In this document: positions 18,334-28,125 of the stretch, piece by piece
How positions within the stretch are numbered: position 1 is the first letter of the stretch
How the letters are laid out: each line of letters starts with the position of its first letter
Assembly (NCBI GenBank): GCA_035873375.1
Contig: JAYWMQ010000044.1
Coordinates: forward strand, 1-44,697
Length of the DNA stretch: 44,697 nucleotides
Direction: 5' to 3'
From: Nitrospirota bacterium
GTDB lineage: Bacteria; Nitrospirota; Thermodesulfovibrionia; Thermodesulfovibrionales; JdFR-85
The notes under the pieces: model-generated
Databases searched by the model: none
Seen by the model: the letters and a program-made list of their open reading frames with translations, nothing else
Told to the model about the DNA's origin: nothing
Translations under genes and position numbers: made by a program

Positions 18334-18614
18334 TATTCTGTGGTAGTGTCAGTGAAGTGTAGGGGAACTAACGAGTAGTACAAGCAGCCTGTCTCCCCCT
18401 GGATCAAGCTAACTGAATGAAGTGCTAAATTACAACAATACAAAGCTTTTATATTAATTTTAATATAAAAAAGTGGAAATAGCAAATTCTGTTTCATTTT
18501 TCAATACGAATTCAGACAGCCTTTATTAAAGGGTCTTTAACTTAAGAAACATCATATATTCTAAGCCTTGAAATTATCGGGGTAAGGAAAGAGACCTGAA
18601 AACAACGGGTTAGA
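18334..18614. other. Divergent intergenic region
   Basis: An AT-rich perfect inverted repeat TTATATTAA-TT-TTAATATAA lies at 18449-18468. Nothing else is recognised. The missing 5' part of the broken membrane gene is not found here. Confidence 0.4.
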
Positions 18615-19972
18615 TTGCATGAGAAAGGCGGCAATCAATACAACCCTGGGGTAGAAAATACCAAAAGACCGTCCGCAGCCTTGACAAAGGCTGACATGAA
18701 TGGTAAAGTTTTACCACATCTAATGTCGAAAGAAACTTTGGATAACCGGACATTTGGTTATTTTCCCCTTTACGAATACGGTGTCATAAGCAGAAACTAT
18801 TCCCTGGGCTTCCTCCTTATCTTTGCATTCTGTGCCGTGTTTCAACTATCCAGGAACAGAAACAACCTTCTTGCGCTTTCAGGTATCCTGTTTCTCCTTT
18901 CCCAGGTCCGTGCCTATGCCCTGATTATCTCAATCGTTATGGGATTAATGCTGGTTTTTGAAGCTCTCATTGATACAGATCTGAGGAAAAGCCTCTTTAA
19001 AAGGAAATGGATAGTAGTTGCCGCTATATCCATATTTGTCTTTGGTATCATAATTTCAATTCTGCAGCAACTCCTCCCACCTGATTCCAGTTCCAACGCT
19101 GCCGGAGGTTGGCGTCTTGGGATTGACCTTAAAGAGATGGGAAGAGCATTCACAATTATATGGAAGGCTTACGTTCCGATCCCAAAACCCAGACTTCACT
19201 TCTGGGGGTCTAATATAATAAGAAATCACCTTCTGCAATTTGTATTATCTTCTCTCTTTTTCTGTTATTTTATCCTGTTGTTCGTTCGAAAGCCTGCGAT
19301 ATTGTTTTTATATTCGGTTGGAACCCTCGGAATTGTAGCAGTCAGTTACGCAAAATTTTATGGTTACATACGGCAACGTGGACATTTATTTATCCTGCTT
19401 GTTGCGTGTCTATGGCTCTCCGCATATTACCCTAACAAAAAGATACGATTAAAATTTATTAACAGTTTAAGTAATTTCTGTTTAAAGTATAAAAACAGAG
19501 TCATCATATTTATTTTAGCTGCTCAACTTGTAGCCGGTATATTTGCCGGTGGTCTCGATCTGCTCTATCCCTTTTCCGGAGGCAAGGCAGCGGCAAAATA
19601 CATTAAAGATAAACAAATGCAGGATATGCTACTTATTGGTGACGATGAATCAGCCATAACCGTAGCGGGTTATCCTAAAAAAAAATCTATTATATACGAG
19701 ATGACAGGGTCGGCTCTTTTGTTACCTGGGATAAGAAGAGAGTTGCTGTCTGGGAGAAAAAGCAAAAACTGGACAGGCAGGAAGTTCTGACAATAGCAGA
19801 AGCCCAGATGAGGCGATACAAGAAGGATGTATTACATATCCTGAATTATCAACCGGCTGTTCCAGCCTCCGGACCGGAGAAAGCCGGATACCGTCTGGTA
19901 ATGATCAAGGAGGTTACCGGAAATATTGAACCCGATGAACAGTTTTACCTGTATACTCTAAAAAATGACTGA
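18615..19972 (+). pseudogene. Frameshifted polytopic membrane protein, probably glycan-related
   Basis: The first frame runs to 19790 and contains about nine hydrophobic segments (for example LGFLLIFAFCAVF, WIVVAAISIFVFGI, LHFWGSNI followed by further helices). It then meets a premature stop. From about 19705 a second frame continues to the TGA at 19972 with GSFVTWDKKRVAVWEKK and a final DEQFYLYTL. That continuation reads like the soluble C-terminal domain usual for large bacterial mannosyltransferase-like membrane proteins. A single lost base near 19703-19706 explains this. The N-terminus (first 45 residues) is polar and unlike a membrane protein start, so the 5' part may also be missing. 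Confidence 0.6.
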
Positions 19973-20070
19973 TTATGATAAAATAAACATATCAGATGCG
20001 GAAGAGGCTTCTGTTAATTGATGCTTTTTCTCCCTTCTAAAAAACCGGGAGGTAAATTTCTTATCCCATT

Positions 20071-21891
20071 ATGATTAGAAACTTCACTAAAATATTTGCA
20101 TTGTTTTCAAAGCGTGAGAGACGGCAGACCTGCTGGTTATTCTGTGGCATTTTGATTATGGGTTTGACTGAAATTACAGGCATCGTCTCCATTGCTCCCT
20201 TTATGGGGATTGTTTCAAACCCGGAGATAATCCATACAAACAAATACCTGAGTCAGGTCTACAATGCATTGGGGTTTTCCAGTTCAAACCAGTTTCTTTT
20301 TTTTAGCGGAGTAGCAGTTCTGGCAGTACTCGCCTTCGGCAATGGATTTTCATCCTTCATTACATGGCTATTATTACGCTTTACGTTTTTGCAGGGGCAT
20401 TCGCTCTCTACCCGGCTTCTTAATAAATACCTCAGCCAACCATACGTCTTTTTCCTCAATCGCAACACAGCGGATTTAAGCAAAAACATTCTCATGGAAG
20501 TTCATCGTGTAATTGGCGGAGTGCTGATGCCGGGCATGCAGGTATTAACCAAATTAGTTGTTGCGTTGAGTATACTTGGATTGTTGGTAGTGGTAGACCC
20601 ATTACTCGCTGTAACTGTAGCCGTTGTGCTGGGAGGCGCATACGCAACTGTCTTTGGACTTGTACGCATGAAATTGACCAGGATCGGCAAGACCTCTGCT
20701 GAAGCAAGAACACAGTGTTTTAAGGTTGCAAGCGAGGCGCTGGGAGGGGTCAAGGATCTAAAACTCTTTGGCCGGGAATCTGTCTTTCTCCAGCGCTACT
20801 CAAACACATCACGTCAGCTTGCAGGTTATGAGGCCACAAGTCAAATGCTGTCTCAATTACCCAGGTATGCGCTTGAGACAATTGCCTTTGGGGGGATACT
20901 GCTAATCGTGCTGTACCTGATTGGAGTGAAACAGAATGCTGGAACGGCATTACCCCTGATCTCGTTATATGCCTTTGCAGGATACCGGCTTATGCCGGCA
21001 TTACAGCGAATATTCATCGGAATGACAACTATCCGGTATAACCTCCCTGCGCTGGATATTTTACACAACGACCTTATCCAGCAGGATGCCGACTCAGGCC
21101 CGGCTTTTGATCATGCTGAAACAACGCCTCCATTGAAATTTCAAGACAGGATAGAGCTCCGTGATATCGTATATTACTACCCCAATACGTCCACACCTGC
21201 AGTTAATAACCTGAACCTTGTGATCAAGTCTAAAACAACCGTCGGATTTGTTGGGATTACGGGATCCGGAAAAACTACAACAGTGGATATTATTCTGGGG
21301 CTGCTGTCACCAACTAAAGGGCAACTTATTGTTGATGGTACCGAAATTACCCCGTCAAATCTTCGCAGCTGGCAGAAAAACCTCGGATATGTTCCGCAGT
21401 CCATTTACCTTACTGATGATACCGTTATTCGCAATATTGCCTTTGGAGTCAGAGACGAGGATATTGATAACAAAGCCGTGGAACGGGCGGCACAAATTGC
21501 GAATCTGCATGATTTTATCATGCGTGACTTGCCCGATGGTTATCATACCCTGGTCGGCGAACGGGGGGTCAGGCTGAGTGGCGGACAACGCCAGCGGATC
21601 GGGATTGCCCGTGCGTTGTATAATGACCCCGAGGTACTCATTTTTGATGAAGCAACCAGCGCACTGGACGGGATTACTGAAAATGCCATCATGGAGGCAA
21701 TACAAAACATATCCCGCAAAAAAACTATTATCATGATTGCACACCGTTTAACGACCGTTCAGGAATGCGATGTGATTTATATGCTTGAGAAGGGTAAAGT
21801 TATAGCCAAGGGAACTTATTCTGAATTGATAGAGTCGAGCTCACAGTTTCGCAAGATGGCTAATGTCACGAACCCGGGACCGGCTCTTTGA
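20071..21891 (+). CDS. MsbA/PglK-type ABC exporter (fused membrane and ATPase domains)
   Basis: This 606-residue half-transporter has an N-terminal six-helix exporter domain (about 20-330) and a C-terminal ATPase. The ATPase has Walker A GITGSGKT at 395-402, the Q loop LGYVPQ, signature LSGGQRQRIGIARAL, Walker B VLIFDEATSALD and the H-loop IAHRLTT. It would act as a homodimer flipping a lipid-linked oligosaccharide or glycolipid. The closest functional class is probably PglK/WlaB-like flippases because of its setting beside GT2 genes; this is inference. A GGGAGG lies about 18 bases before the ATG, farther than ideal. Confidence 0.88.
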   Translation: MIRNFTKIFALFSKRERRQTCWLFCGILIMGLTEITGIVSIAPFMGIVSNPEIIHTNKYLSQVYNALGFSSSNQFLFFSGVAVLAVLAFGNGFSSFITWLLLRFTFLQGHSLSTRLLNKYLSQPYVFFLNRNTADLSKNILMEVHRVIGGVLMPGMQVLTKLVVALSILGLLVVVDPLLAVTVAVVLGGAYATVFGLVRMKLTRIGKTSAEARTQCFKVASEALGGVKDLKLFGRESVFLQRYSNTSRQLAGYEATSQMLSQLPRYALETIAFGGILLIVLYLIGVKQNAGTALPLISLYAFAGYRLMPALQRIFIGMTTIRYNLPALDILHNDLIQQDADSGPAFDHAETTPPLKFQDRIELRDIVYYYPNTSTPAVNNLNLVIKSKTTVGFVGITGSGKTTTVDIILGLLSPTKGQLIVDGTEITPSNLRSWQKNLGYVPQSIYLTDDTVIRNIAFGVRDEDIDNKAVERAAQIANLHDFIMRDLPDGYHTLVGERGVRLSGGQRQRIGIARALYNDPEVLIFDEATSALDGITENAIMEAIQNISRKKTIIMIAHRLTTVQECDVIYMLEKGKVIAKGTYSELIESSSQFRKMANVTNPGPAL

Positions 21892-21911
21892 AAACATTTC
21901 TCTTCCATCGT

Positions 21912-22562
21912 TCAGCTGTCAAGGGGAGGGTTAACAATGGCACCCTCATCCTTAATCAGCCCCTGTATCCTTACAACCCTCCCTTCCACCTCAAGCCTCC
22001 CTTCAGCAAACAGCCTTATTGCATAAGGGAATATCCTGTGTTCATACTTTAAAATTCTCCCAGAAAGGCTCTCCTCTGTATCGTCGTTATAGACGGGCAC
22101 AGCAGCCTGTATTATCACAGGCCCTGTATCCATACCTTCATCAACAAAATGGACAGTGCAACCGGAGAGTTTAACACCGTAGTTGACCGCCTGTTTCTGT
22201 GCATGGAGTCCCGGGAAGGACGGAAGCAGTGCCGGATGGATGTTCATTATCCTCATTGGAAATACATCAATGAGGGGTTTTCTTACAACCCTCATAAAAC
22301 CTGCCAGGACAACAAGTCCCACACCCCTTTTTACCAGCTCATCCGCAACAGCCGCATAATATCTATCCGGCGAAGAATAATCCGCAGGCCTCATAACAAG
22401 ACCGGCGATTCCGTTATCCTCTGCCCGCTTTATTGCATAAGCAGCGGGATGGTCCGTAATAAGGACCTCAATCCTTGCTGTCAGATAACCCGTTTTGACG
22501 GCATCGATTATTGCCTGGAAATTTGAACCTCTTCCTGATGCAAGCACACCTATTTTCAACAT
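21912..22562 (-). CDS. purN: Phosphoribosylglycinamide formyltransferase
   Basis: PurN transfers the formyl group of 10-formyl-tetrahydrofolate to GAR, the third step of purine synthesis. From the ATG chosen here the catalytic residues are Asn107, His109 (NIHPALLPSFPG) and Asp145 (DEGMDTGPVI). The phosphate loop ASGRGSNFQAI is at 8-18. A GTG three codons upstream is an alternative start. The length of 216 is normal. It ends the run nadE to purN on the minus strand, 14-23 bases after the holin-like gene. Confidence 0.95.
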   Translation of the reverse strand: MLKIGVLASGRGSNFQAIIDAVKTGYLTARIEVLITDHPAAYAIKRAEDNGIAGLVMRPADYSSPDRYYAAVADELVKRGVGLVVLAGFMRVVRKPLIDVFPMRIMNIHPALLPSFPGLHAQKQAVNYGVKLSGCTVHFVDEGMDTGPVIIQAAVPVYNDDTEESLSGRILKYEHRIFPYAIRLFAEGRLEVEGRVVRIQGLIKDEGAIVNPPLDS

Positions 22563-22585
22563 GGATAACACCCCGTAAAAAAGCC

Positions 22586-22834
22586 TTAACGAGCAATTTT
22601 ATTGTATATCCATCCAATCAGAAAACCACTTACCAGGCCATCCAGGAAACCGTAGACAAGGCCGATAAAACTGCCCACCGGTGAGATTGAATAACCTGGA
22701 TAGATCGACTCTGCAAGGGTCTGAAGAAAAAGCCTTCCATACCCGGTGTGGTAACTGATCCATGTGGTAAAAAAGAGCGCACCACCCCATACAACTCCAA
22801 GCGCCACACCAAGTGCAAGGGGTTTAAGCTTCAT
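22586..22834 (-). CDS. Small holin-like membrane protein
   Basis: An 82-residue protein with two hydrophobic helices (LALGVALGVVWGGALFF at 6-22 and FIGLVYGFLDGLVSGFLIGWIY near the C-terminus, here cut into its parts) and glycine-rich packing. Similar short proteins in many bacteria are annotated as bacteriophage holin family, though no phage genes are nearby and a lytic role is not supported. Its start overlaps the end of rsmI by 11 bases, so it is translated from the same message. Confidence 0.7.
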   Translation of the reverse strand: MKLKPLALGVALGVVWGGALFFTTWISYHTGYGRLFLQTLAESIYPGYSISPVGSFIGLVYGFLDGLVSGFLIGWIYNKIAR

Positions 22835-23660
22835 CTTTATCCTCCGGCCTTAAACTCTCGTCATAAAGGGCCTTTTGACTAAGACCATACTGTTGCGCTA
22901 TCGTCCTTGCCGCTTCTTTGCGTCTCAGCCCCTTCTTCATCAAACTCCATACCTCAGGGATTGCGTCTTCCACTGTGATACCCTCCACCACTTTACCCTC
23001 AAGCACCAGCACATACTCACCAGCGATAACCTTCTGTTGAAGTTCCTCGATCAAAACGGATAACTTCCCCCTCAATACCTCTTCATTTAATTTGGTCAAC
23101 TCATGACAGACGGCACAGTACCTGTCTCCAAAGACCTCATAAATATCGTTTAACGAGTCCAGCAATCTGTGAGGGGCCTCGTAAAAGACAATGGTCCTGT
23201 GTTCAAGCCTGAGTTGCTCAAGCATCTTTACCCGCATATTATGTTTTGGCGGCAGGAAACCCGGATATACAAACTCCCTTGCCGTTATCCCTGATATTGA
23301 AAGGGCCGCAATTAAAGCGGAAGGACCCGGCACTGCAACAATATTCAGCCCCTCATCTATTGCCGCTCTTATCACCACCTCACCGGGATCGGAGATACCG
23401 GGGGTCCCTGAGTCTGTAACAAGGGCAACATCCTGCCCCTCTTTGAGCCTTGCAATCACTGCTTCCGCCTTTGCCTTCTCCTTGGCCCCCCAGTAACTGA
23501 TAAGCTTCTTTGATATGCCGTAACGGCTAAGCAGTTTTCTTGTATGTCTTGTATCCTCTGCCGCTATAACATCCACCTCTTTTAATATCCTCAGAGCCCT
23601 TAAAGTTATATCCTCAAGGTTTCCTATCGGTGTTGCAACTATATAAAGTATACCATTCAT
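22824..23660 (-). CDS. rsmI: 16S rRNA (cytidine-1402-2'-O)-methyltransferase
   Basis: RsmI methylates the ribose of C1402 in the ribosomal P site using SAM. Diagnostic motifs are VATPIGNLEDITLRAL at the N-terminus, AAEDTRHTRKLL, VTDSGTPGISDPG and VPGPSALIAALSISG. A C-terminal helical segment (RKEAARTIAQQYGLSQ) matches the family. The length of 278 is standard. It is 175 bases downstream of the ferritin-like gene, so it may have its own promoter, and it overlaps the holin-like gene. Confidence 0.95.
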   Translation of the reverse strand: MNGILYIVATPIGNLEDITLRALRILKEVDVIAAEDTRHTRKLLSRYGISKKLISYWGAKEKAKAEAVIARLKEGQDVALVTDSGTPGISDPGEVVIRAAIDEGLNIVAVPGPSALIAALSISGITAREFVYPGFLPPKHNMRVKMLEQLRLEHRTIVFYEAPHRLLDSLNDIYEVFGDRYCAVCHELTKLNEEVLRGKLSVLIEELQQKVIAGEYVLVLEGKVVEGITVEDAIPEVWSLMKKGLRRKEAARTIAQQYGLSQKALYDESLRPEDKDEA

Positions 23661-23835
23661 TTTCTATCAATCTTCCAGCCACAAAGCTCACAGAGAGCTC
23701 AGAGAAAAGACATCGGGATTTTAAAACCAGTTTCATTAAATATCTGCGTTTATCTGCGAAAATCTGCGGCTAACACAGTCTTGATTTCTGTTTTTTTCCA
23801 AACCCTGTATCCCGGTTAAATAATGTCGTAATTAT

Positions 23836-24312
23836 TTATTTTAAAAATCTGTCCTTAAACCTGTTCAGCCACATAATATGGCTCTGCTCCTCGTCTATTA
23901 TTTCATCAACAATCCCTTTTTCCTTAACGCTCTTTCTCAAACCAAGAAAATAGAGCAGGGTCTCTTTTTCAAAGGCCAGGGCAAAGTCAACCGCATCCTG
24001 AATACTCTGTATCTCCTTCATCCTTACAAGGGCCTTGTCTGACCCGAGAAAGAAACCCGACTCCACAAAGGCTCTCATATACTCGGATACATCCTCCCAC
24101 CCCTCTGTCTCCTCATCGCCAATACTCTCCTGCAGGCTTTCAAACCTCTGTTCGTGTATCCGTTCCTTTTTGGCAAGGGTTTCAAAGAGGTCTTTAAGTT
24201 CTACCCTGTCTTTAAACCTTTCAGCCATTGACGAATAAAAATCATATCCCAGTTTTTCAGTCCTTACGGCCTGCTCAACAATCTCCCTGACGGAAAAACC
24301 CTCTTTTCCCAT
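23836..24312 (-). CDS. Ferritin-like (rubrerythrin-type) di-iron protein
   Basis: A four-helix protein of 158 residues with the spaced metal ligands of the rubrerythrin group: EKLGYDFYSSMA, KKERIHEQRFESL (ExxH), AFEKETLLYF and DEEQSHIMWL (ExxH). There is no rubredoxin domain and thus no FeCys4 centre. Such stand-alone domains are linked to peroxide or iron handling, but the activity here is not known. It follows the lipoprotein gene by 22 bases, in the same direction as nadE. Confidence 0.82.
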   Translation of the reverse strand: MGKEGFSVREIVEQAVRTEKLGYDFYSSMAERFKDRVELKDLFETLAKKERIHEQRFESLQESIGDEETEGWEDVSEYMRAFVESGFFLGSDKALVRMKEIQSIQDAVDFALAFEKETLLYFLGLRKSVKEKGIVDEIIDEEQSHIMWLNRFKDRFLK

Positions 24313-24334
24313 AGCCTGTCCCTCCTTTAAATGT

Positions 24335-24670
24335 TCATTTCTGCAAACTGTTCAGATTAGCCTCTCCTTTTTCATCATTATCATTTTCAGACAAATATCT
24401 CCTTAATCTTTTGTCTACACTGATTATATTCCCGGCATCATCCCCCCTCAGCTCCCAGGTATAATCACCCCTTGACGTCCTCTTCAGGACAATCCTTACA
24501 GGCTTTTTTGGCGTAAGCTGGATAATCCCGGGATTGACGGTTTTGGTGAAGGGACTCTCTGATTCAGAGCTGTTCCGGCTGCATCCGGGGAAGAAAAGAA
24601 TCAGAGCAATACAAAAGAGCAGAAACTTTAAACCCGGGATTTTAAACCTGCGACTTTCAATATCTGCCAT
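24335..24670 (-). CDS. Small putative lipoprotein
   Basis: After a basic N-region a hydrophobic segment (FLLFCIALILFFPGC) ends in a lipobox with Cys30. The mature part is about 80 polar residues with RIVLKRTSRGDYTWELRGD and an acidic tail. I recognise no domain. The start codon overlaps the nadE stop by one base, implying co-translation. Confidence 0.65.
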   Translation of the reverse strand: MADIESRRFKIPGLKFLLFCIALILFFPGCSRNSSESESPFTKTVNPGIIQLTPKKPVRIVLKRTSRGDYTWELRGDDAGNIISVDKRLRRYLSENDNDEKGEANLNSLQK

Positions 24671-26397
24671 CAGTAGCTCCTGTATTTATTCGTGATCGGG
24701 AACCGTCTGTCACGGCCAAAGGCCCTTGGTGTAATCTTTATACCAGGGGGTGCCTGCCGCCGTTTATATTCACTCCTGTCAATCATGTCAATAACCCTTT
24801 TTGTACACTCCACCTCGCAGCCAAGGTTTATAATCTCATCAAAACTCCTGTCCTCCTCAATGTAGGCCTTAAGGATCGGGTCGAGCACCTCGTATGCAGG
24901 AAGGGTATCCGTGTCCTTCTGCTCAGGCCTTAATTCAGCAGATGGCTCCTTCCACAGCACCCTCTCGGGTATAAGTGCCTTTCCAGCCTTCTCATTTATC
25001 AACTTCGACAGTTTATAGACAATGGTCTTCGGGACATCTTTTATTATTGCAAATCCGCCCGCCATGTCACCGTAAAGTGTTGCGTAACCAACAGACATCT
25101 CTGATTTATTCCCGGTTGTCAGGACAAGCCATCCAAACTTGTTGGACATGGCCATGAGGAGGTTCCCCCTTATCCTTGCCTGAATGTTTTCTTCTGCGAC
25201 ATTGGGGGGCAGGTCTTTAAAAAAAGCGCTGAGTACTTTGAGGTAAGACTGAAATATTTCGTCTATCGGGATCTCCGACACCTCTATGCCAAGGTTTTCT
25301 GCGAGCTTGAAAACATCCTCCCGGCTCTCCCCGGAAGTATAAGGTGAGGGCATAAACAATCCTTTTACCTGTTTTTTCCCAAGGGCCTCCACTGCAATTG
25401 CTGCCACAAGGGAAGAATCTATCCCCCCGCTCAGACCTATTACAATGTTTTCAAAACCGTTCTTCCGCACATAATCCCTTGTACCAAGAACAAGTGCAGA
25501 ATAGACCTCTTCGATCTCGCTGCAAGGCAATGACGGGCTATATTTGTACTTCACGCTCCTCTGTATAACCCTGTCATGTACAGGCATGATAGAGACGGTA
25601 TCCTCGTGGAGGGCAAATACCTCCTGACGCCTTCTCGGATCATGAAGTCTCCTCATGAATACGGCATCAAGGTTCAGGTCTATTATTATCAATTCCTCGT
25701 CGAACTGCCTCCCCCTGAAGAGCAGGTTCCCACACTCATCAAATATCAGGCTATGACCATCAAATACAAGTTCATCCTGTCCACCGACCATATTCAGATA
25801 TGCAATGATTACAGAGCTGTCCGATGCCCTTGTCGAGAGCATTTTCTCTCTGAAACCTGCCTTGCCAATATGATACGGTGAGGCGTTGATATTCACTATA
25901 ACCTCTGCGCCTGCAAGTGCCTGTGTCCTTGAAGGACCGTCAGGATACCATATGTCCTCGCAAATATTGACCCCCACAAGGGTATCACCAAGCTTGTAGA
26001 CCGGGGATTTGTCACCAGCCTGAAAATATCTCATCTCGTCGAAAACACTGTAATTCGGGAGATACATCTTGTGATATACATGGACAACCTCTTTATTGTG
26101 TACGATAGCGGCGGAATTATAGATATCAGATGTCCTGTCAACAAAACCCACAACAGCCACTATATCCCCGACTGAACTCCTGATCTCGTCAAGGGCAGAC
26201 AGGTTATCATCAATAAATTTGGGTTTCAGCAGAAGGTCCTCAGGAGGATAGCCTGTGACGGCCATCTCTGGAAAAGCCACTATATCCGCTCCAGCCTCCG
26301 CTGCCTTCTGAATATTACGGACGATCTTCCCGGTGTTACCCTCAAGGTCACCGACAGTGGTATTAATCTGTGCAAGGGCCAGTCTTAAAGTTTTCAT
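24670..26397 (-). CDS. nadE: Glutamine-dependent NAD+ synthetase
   Basis: This enzyme amidates nicotinic acid adenine dinucleotide, the last step of NAD synthesis. The N-terminal nitrilase-type glutaminase has its triad in AFPEMAVTGY (Glu), YHKMYLPNY (Lys) and VNICEDIWY (Cys). The C-terminal synthetase has the PP-loop IGLSGGIDSSLVA and TTGNKSEMSVGY. I start at the ATG giving MKTLRLALAQ (575 aa), which matches the family; an upstream in-frame start adds 27 residues without homology. The gene is divergent from the histidine kinase operon. Confidence 0.95.
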   Translation of the reverse strand: MKTLRLALAQINTTVGDLEGNTGKIVRNIQKAAEAGADIVAFPEMAVTGYPPEDLLLKPKFIDDNLSALDEIRSSVGDIVAVVGFVDRTSDIYNSAAIVHNKEVVHVYHKMYLPNYSVFDEMRYFQAGDKSPVYKLGDTLVGVNICEDIWYPDGPSRTQALAGAEVIVNINASPYHIGKAGFREKMLSTRASDSSVIIAYLNMVGGQDELVFDGHSLIFDECGNLLFRGRQFDEELIIIDLNLDAVFMRRLHDPRRRQEVFALHEDTVSIMPVHDRVIQRSVKYKYSPSLPCSEIEEVYSALVLGTRDYVRKNGFENIVIGLSGGIDSSLVAAIAVEALGKKQVKGLFMPSPYTSGESREDVFKLAENLGIEVSEIPIDEIFQSYLKVLSAFFKDLPPNVAEENIQARIRGNLLMAMSNKFGWLVLTTGNKSEMSVGYATLYGDMAGGFAIIKDVPKTIVYKLSKLINEKAGKALIPERVLWKEPSAELRPEQKDTDTLPAYEVLDPILKAYIEEDRSFDEIINLGCEVECTKRVIDMIDRSEYKRRQAPPGIKITPRAFGRDRRFPITNKYRSY

Positions 26398-26598
26398 ACT
26401 GAAAATAATTATAGTCTTTGGGACAGGCTTTTGGCAATCGAAAACCAGCACCCTCAAGAACAAAAACAGCCCCGGCATGATGACACGGAGAATCTGGATA
26501 CAGGCAACGTTTGGTTAAAAAGAAAGGTTTGTTGTAAAATAGTAATTTGGAATATCTCCTGATAAAATAACAATGTTCATCATAGTGGCAAGGGATAC

Positions 26599-28125
26599 AT
26601 GAATAGCTTCCTCAGTATACTCAGAAACAAGTGGAATGTGGTTGAAAGGGAATCGGAAATTTCAGACCTCGGCTTTCTGATTCTCAGGGTCATTGTCCTT
26701 GCTGGCGGGTATGGCTGGCTGAAATTCTCAGAGATACACGAAGAGAACATCGGGATATTTTCCTCAATACTTAAATATTTTATTGCATACTGTTTTTTGA
26801 TTTATCTGCTGTTATTTCTGAAATTTGAAAAAAAAAGGGCAATCTATGTCCTCTCACTGGTCTTTGACCTCTCATTTGTTTATCTCCTGACAAAATATTC
26901 CGGAGGGTTTGGCAGCAGCTTCTTCATCGGATTTTATCTCCTGACAGCCCTTCACTCTTTCTATTATGGATACCTCTTCGGCCTTGGGGTTGCCGTCATA
27001 TCAACCATCACTTACATGTTCAGCGGCAATTTTGACTTCACCGCCCTGCACTGGACCGAGTTTTCCTTGCGGGCATCTTTCCTGTTCCTGATAGCATTGC
27101 CCCTCGGCCTGCTGTCAGAAAAGTTGAGAAGGGACAAGGAAGAGATTGAAAAACTGAACCGGGAGCTCCTCAAATCAATTGACGAACTGAGAAAGTTGCA
27201 GCATAAACTCATAGAGGCTGAAAAACTCTCTGCACTCGGCAGGCTCACCGCCGATATTGCCCATGAAATAAGGAACCCCCTGACCGCCATCGGTGGTTTT
27301 GCAAGAAGACTCGAGAAACGCATAAAGAAAGGCACAAAGGAAGAGGAATACGCAAGGTTGATATCCTCGGAAGTGGAAAGGCTTGAACGGATACTGAAGG
27401 ATGTGCTCAGTTTTTCGAGAGAGGCAAAATACCATCTGAACTACGAGAATATCAATAACATCGCATCAGAGACTCTAAAAACCTTCCAAGATTTATGCAA
27501 GGAACGCGGTGTTGAGCTAAAAAGCGAATTAGCTTCAGACCTGCCAAAGATCCTGATAGATAAAGATCAGGTCATACAGGCCCTCAACAACCTTGTTATC
27601 AATGCCGTTGATGCAATGCCAAAGGGAGGCACCCTGACGATCAGAACGCGCATGGAACAAAAAAACTATATTAACTATGTAGTTTTTGATATAATCGATA
27701 CTGGTAGTGGTATTCCCAAAGAGAAGCTGGAAAGACTTTTTGAGCCTTTTTATTCAACCAAGCAGGTTGGACAGGGTACGGGGCTGGGGCTCTCCATATG
27801 TAAAAAGATTATGGATGAACACAGGGGTTTTATAAAGGTCTCCAGCACAGTCGGAGAGGGATCAATCTTCAGCCTCTATTTTCCGTATGTGCCGGCAAGT
27901 GATGCATTCAAGACACAATGCTGGGAATATAACAAATGCGGGGTTGATAAAGCAGGGGATAGCGATGAGAGTGTCTGTCCGGCTTATCCTAATTACGGAA
28001 GGATCTGTTGGGGGGTGGCAGGAACTTTTTGCGAGGGAAGAGCCAGGGGCATATTTGCGCAGAAGATAGGTGATTGTAAAAAGTGTGAATTTTATAATAG
28101 AGTTGTTACAAGAAAGGATCTTTAA
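26599..28125 (+). CDS. Membrane sensor histidine kinase with C-terminal two-CW domain
   Basis: Residues 25-175 contain about six membrane helices with little periplasmic sequence, so the signal is probably sensed in or near the membrane. A coiled-coil linker (about 175-210) leads to the dimerisation domain with the phospho-acceptor His222 (DIAHEIRNPL). An HATPase domain follows (NNLVINAVDAMP, DTGSGIP, GTGLGLSIC). The last 75 residues hold paired cysteines: QCWEYNKCG, CPAYPNYGRICWG, FCEGRARG and CKKCEFY. This is the two-CW arrangement, thought to bind metal or a cluster. No response regulator is adjacent. It is the first gene of the trehalose operon and overlaps the next start by one base. Confidence 0.88.
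   Translation: MNSFLSILRNKWNVVERESEISDLGFLILRVIVLAGGYGWLKFSEIHEENIGIFSSILKYFIAYCFLIYLLLFLKFEKKRAIYVLSLVFDLSFVYLLTKYSGGFGSSFFIGFYLLTALHSFYYGYLFGLGVAVISTITYMFSGNFDFTALHWTEFSLRASFLFLIALPLGLLSEKLRRDKEEIEKLNRELLKSIDELRKLQHKLIEAEKLSALGRLTADIAHEIRNPLTAIGGFARRLEKRIKKGTKEEEYARLISSEVERLERILKDVLSFSREAKYHLNYENINNIASETLKTFQDLCKERGVELKSELASDLPKILIDKDQVIQALNNLVINAVDAMPKGGTLTIRTRMEQKNYINYVVFDIIDTGSGIPKEKLERLFEPFYSTKQVGQGTGLGLSICKKIMDEHRGFIKVSSTVGEGSIFSLYFPYVPASDAFKTQCWEYNKCGVDKAGDSDESVCPAYPNYGRICWGVAGTFCEGRARGIFAQKIGDCKKCEFYNRVVTRKDL

Noticed and set aside
22586-22834. Prophage evidence from a holin-like gene
   Set aside because: No other phage gene is near, and the gene overlaps housekeeping rsmI; similar small membrane proteins are common outside phages.
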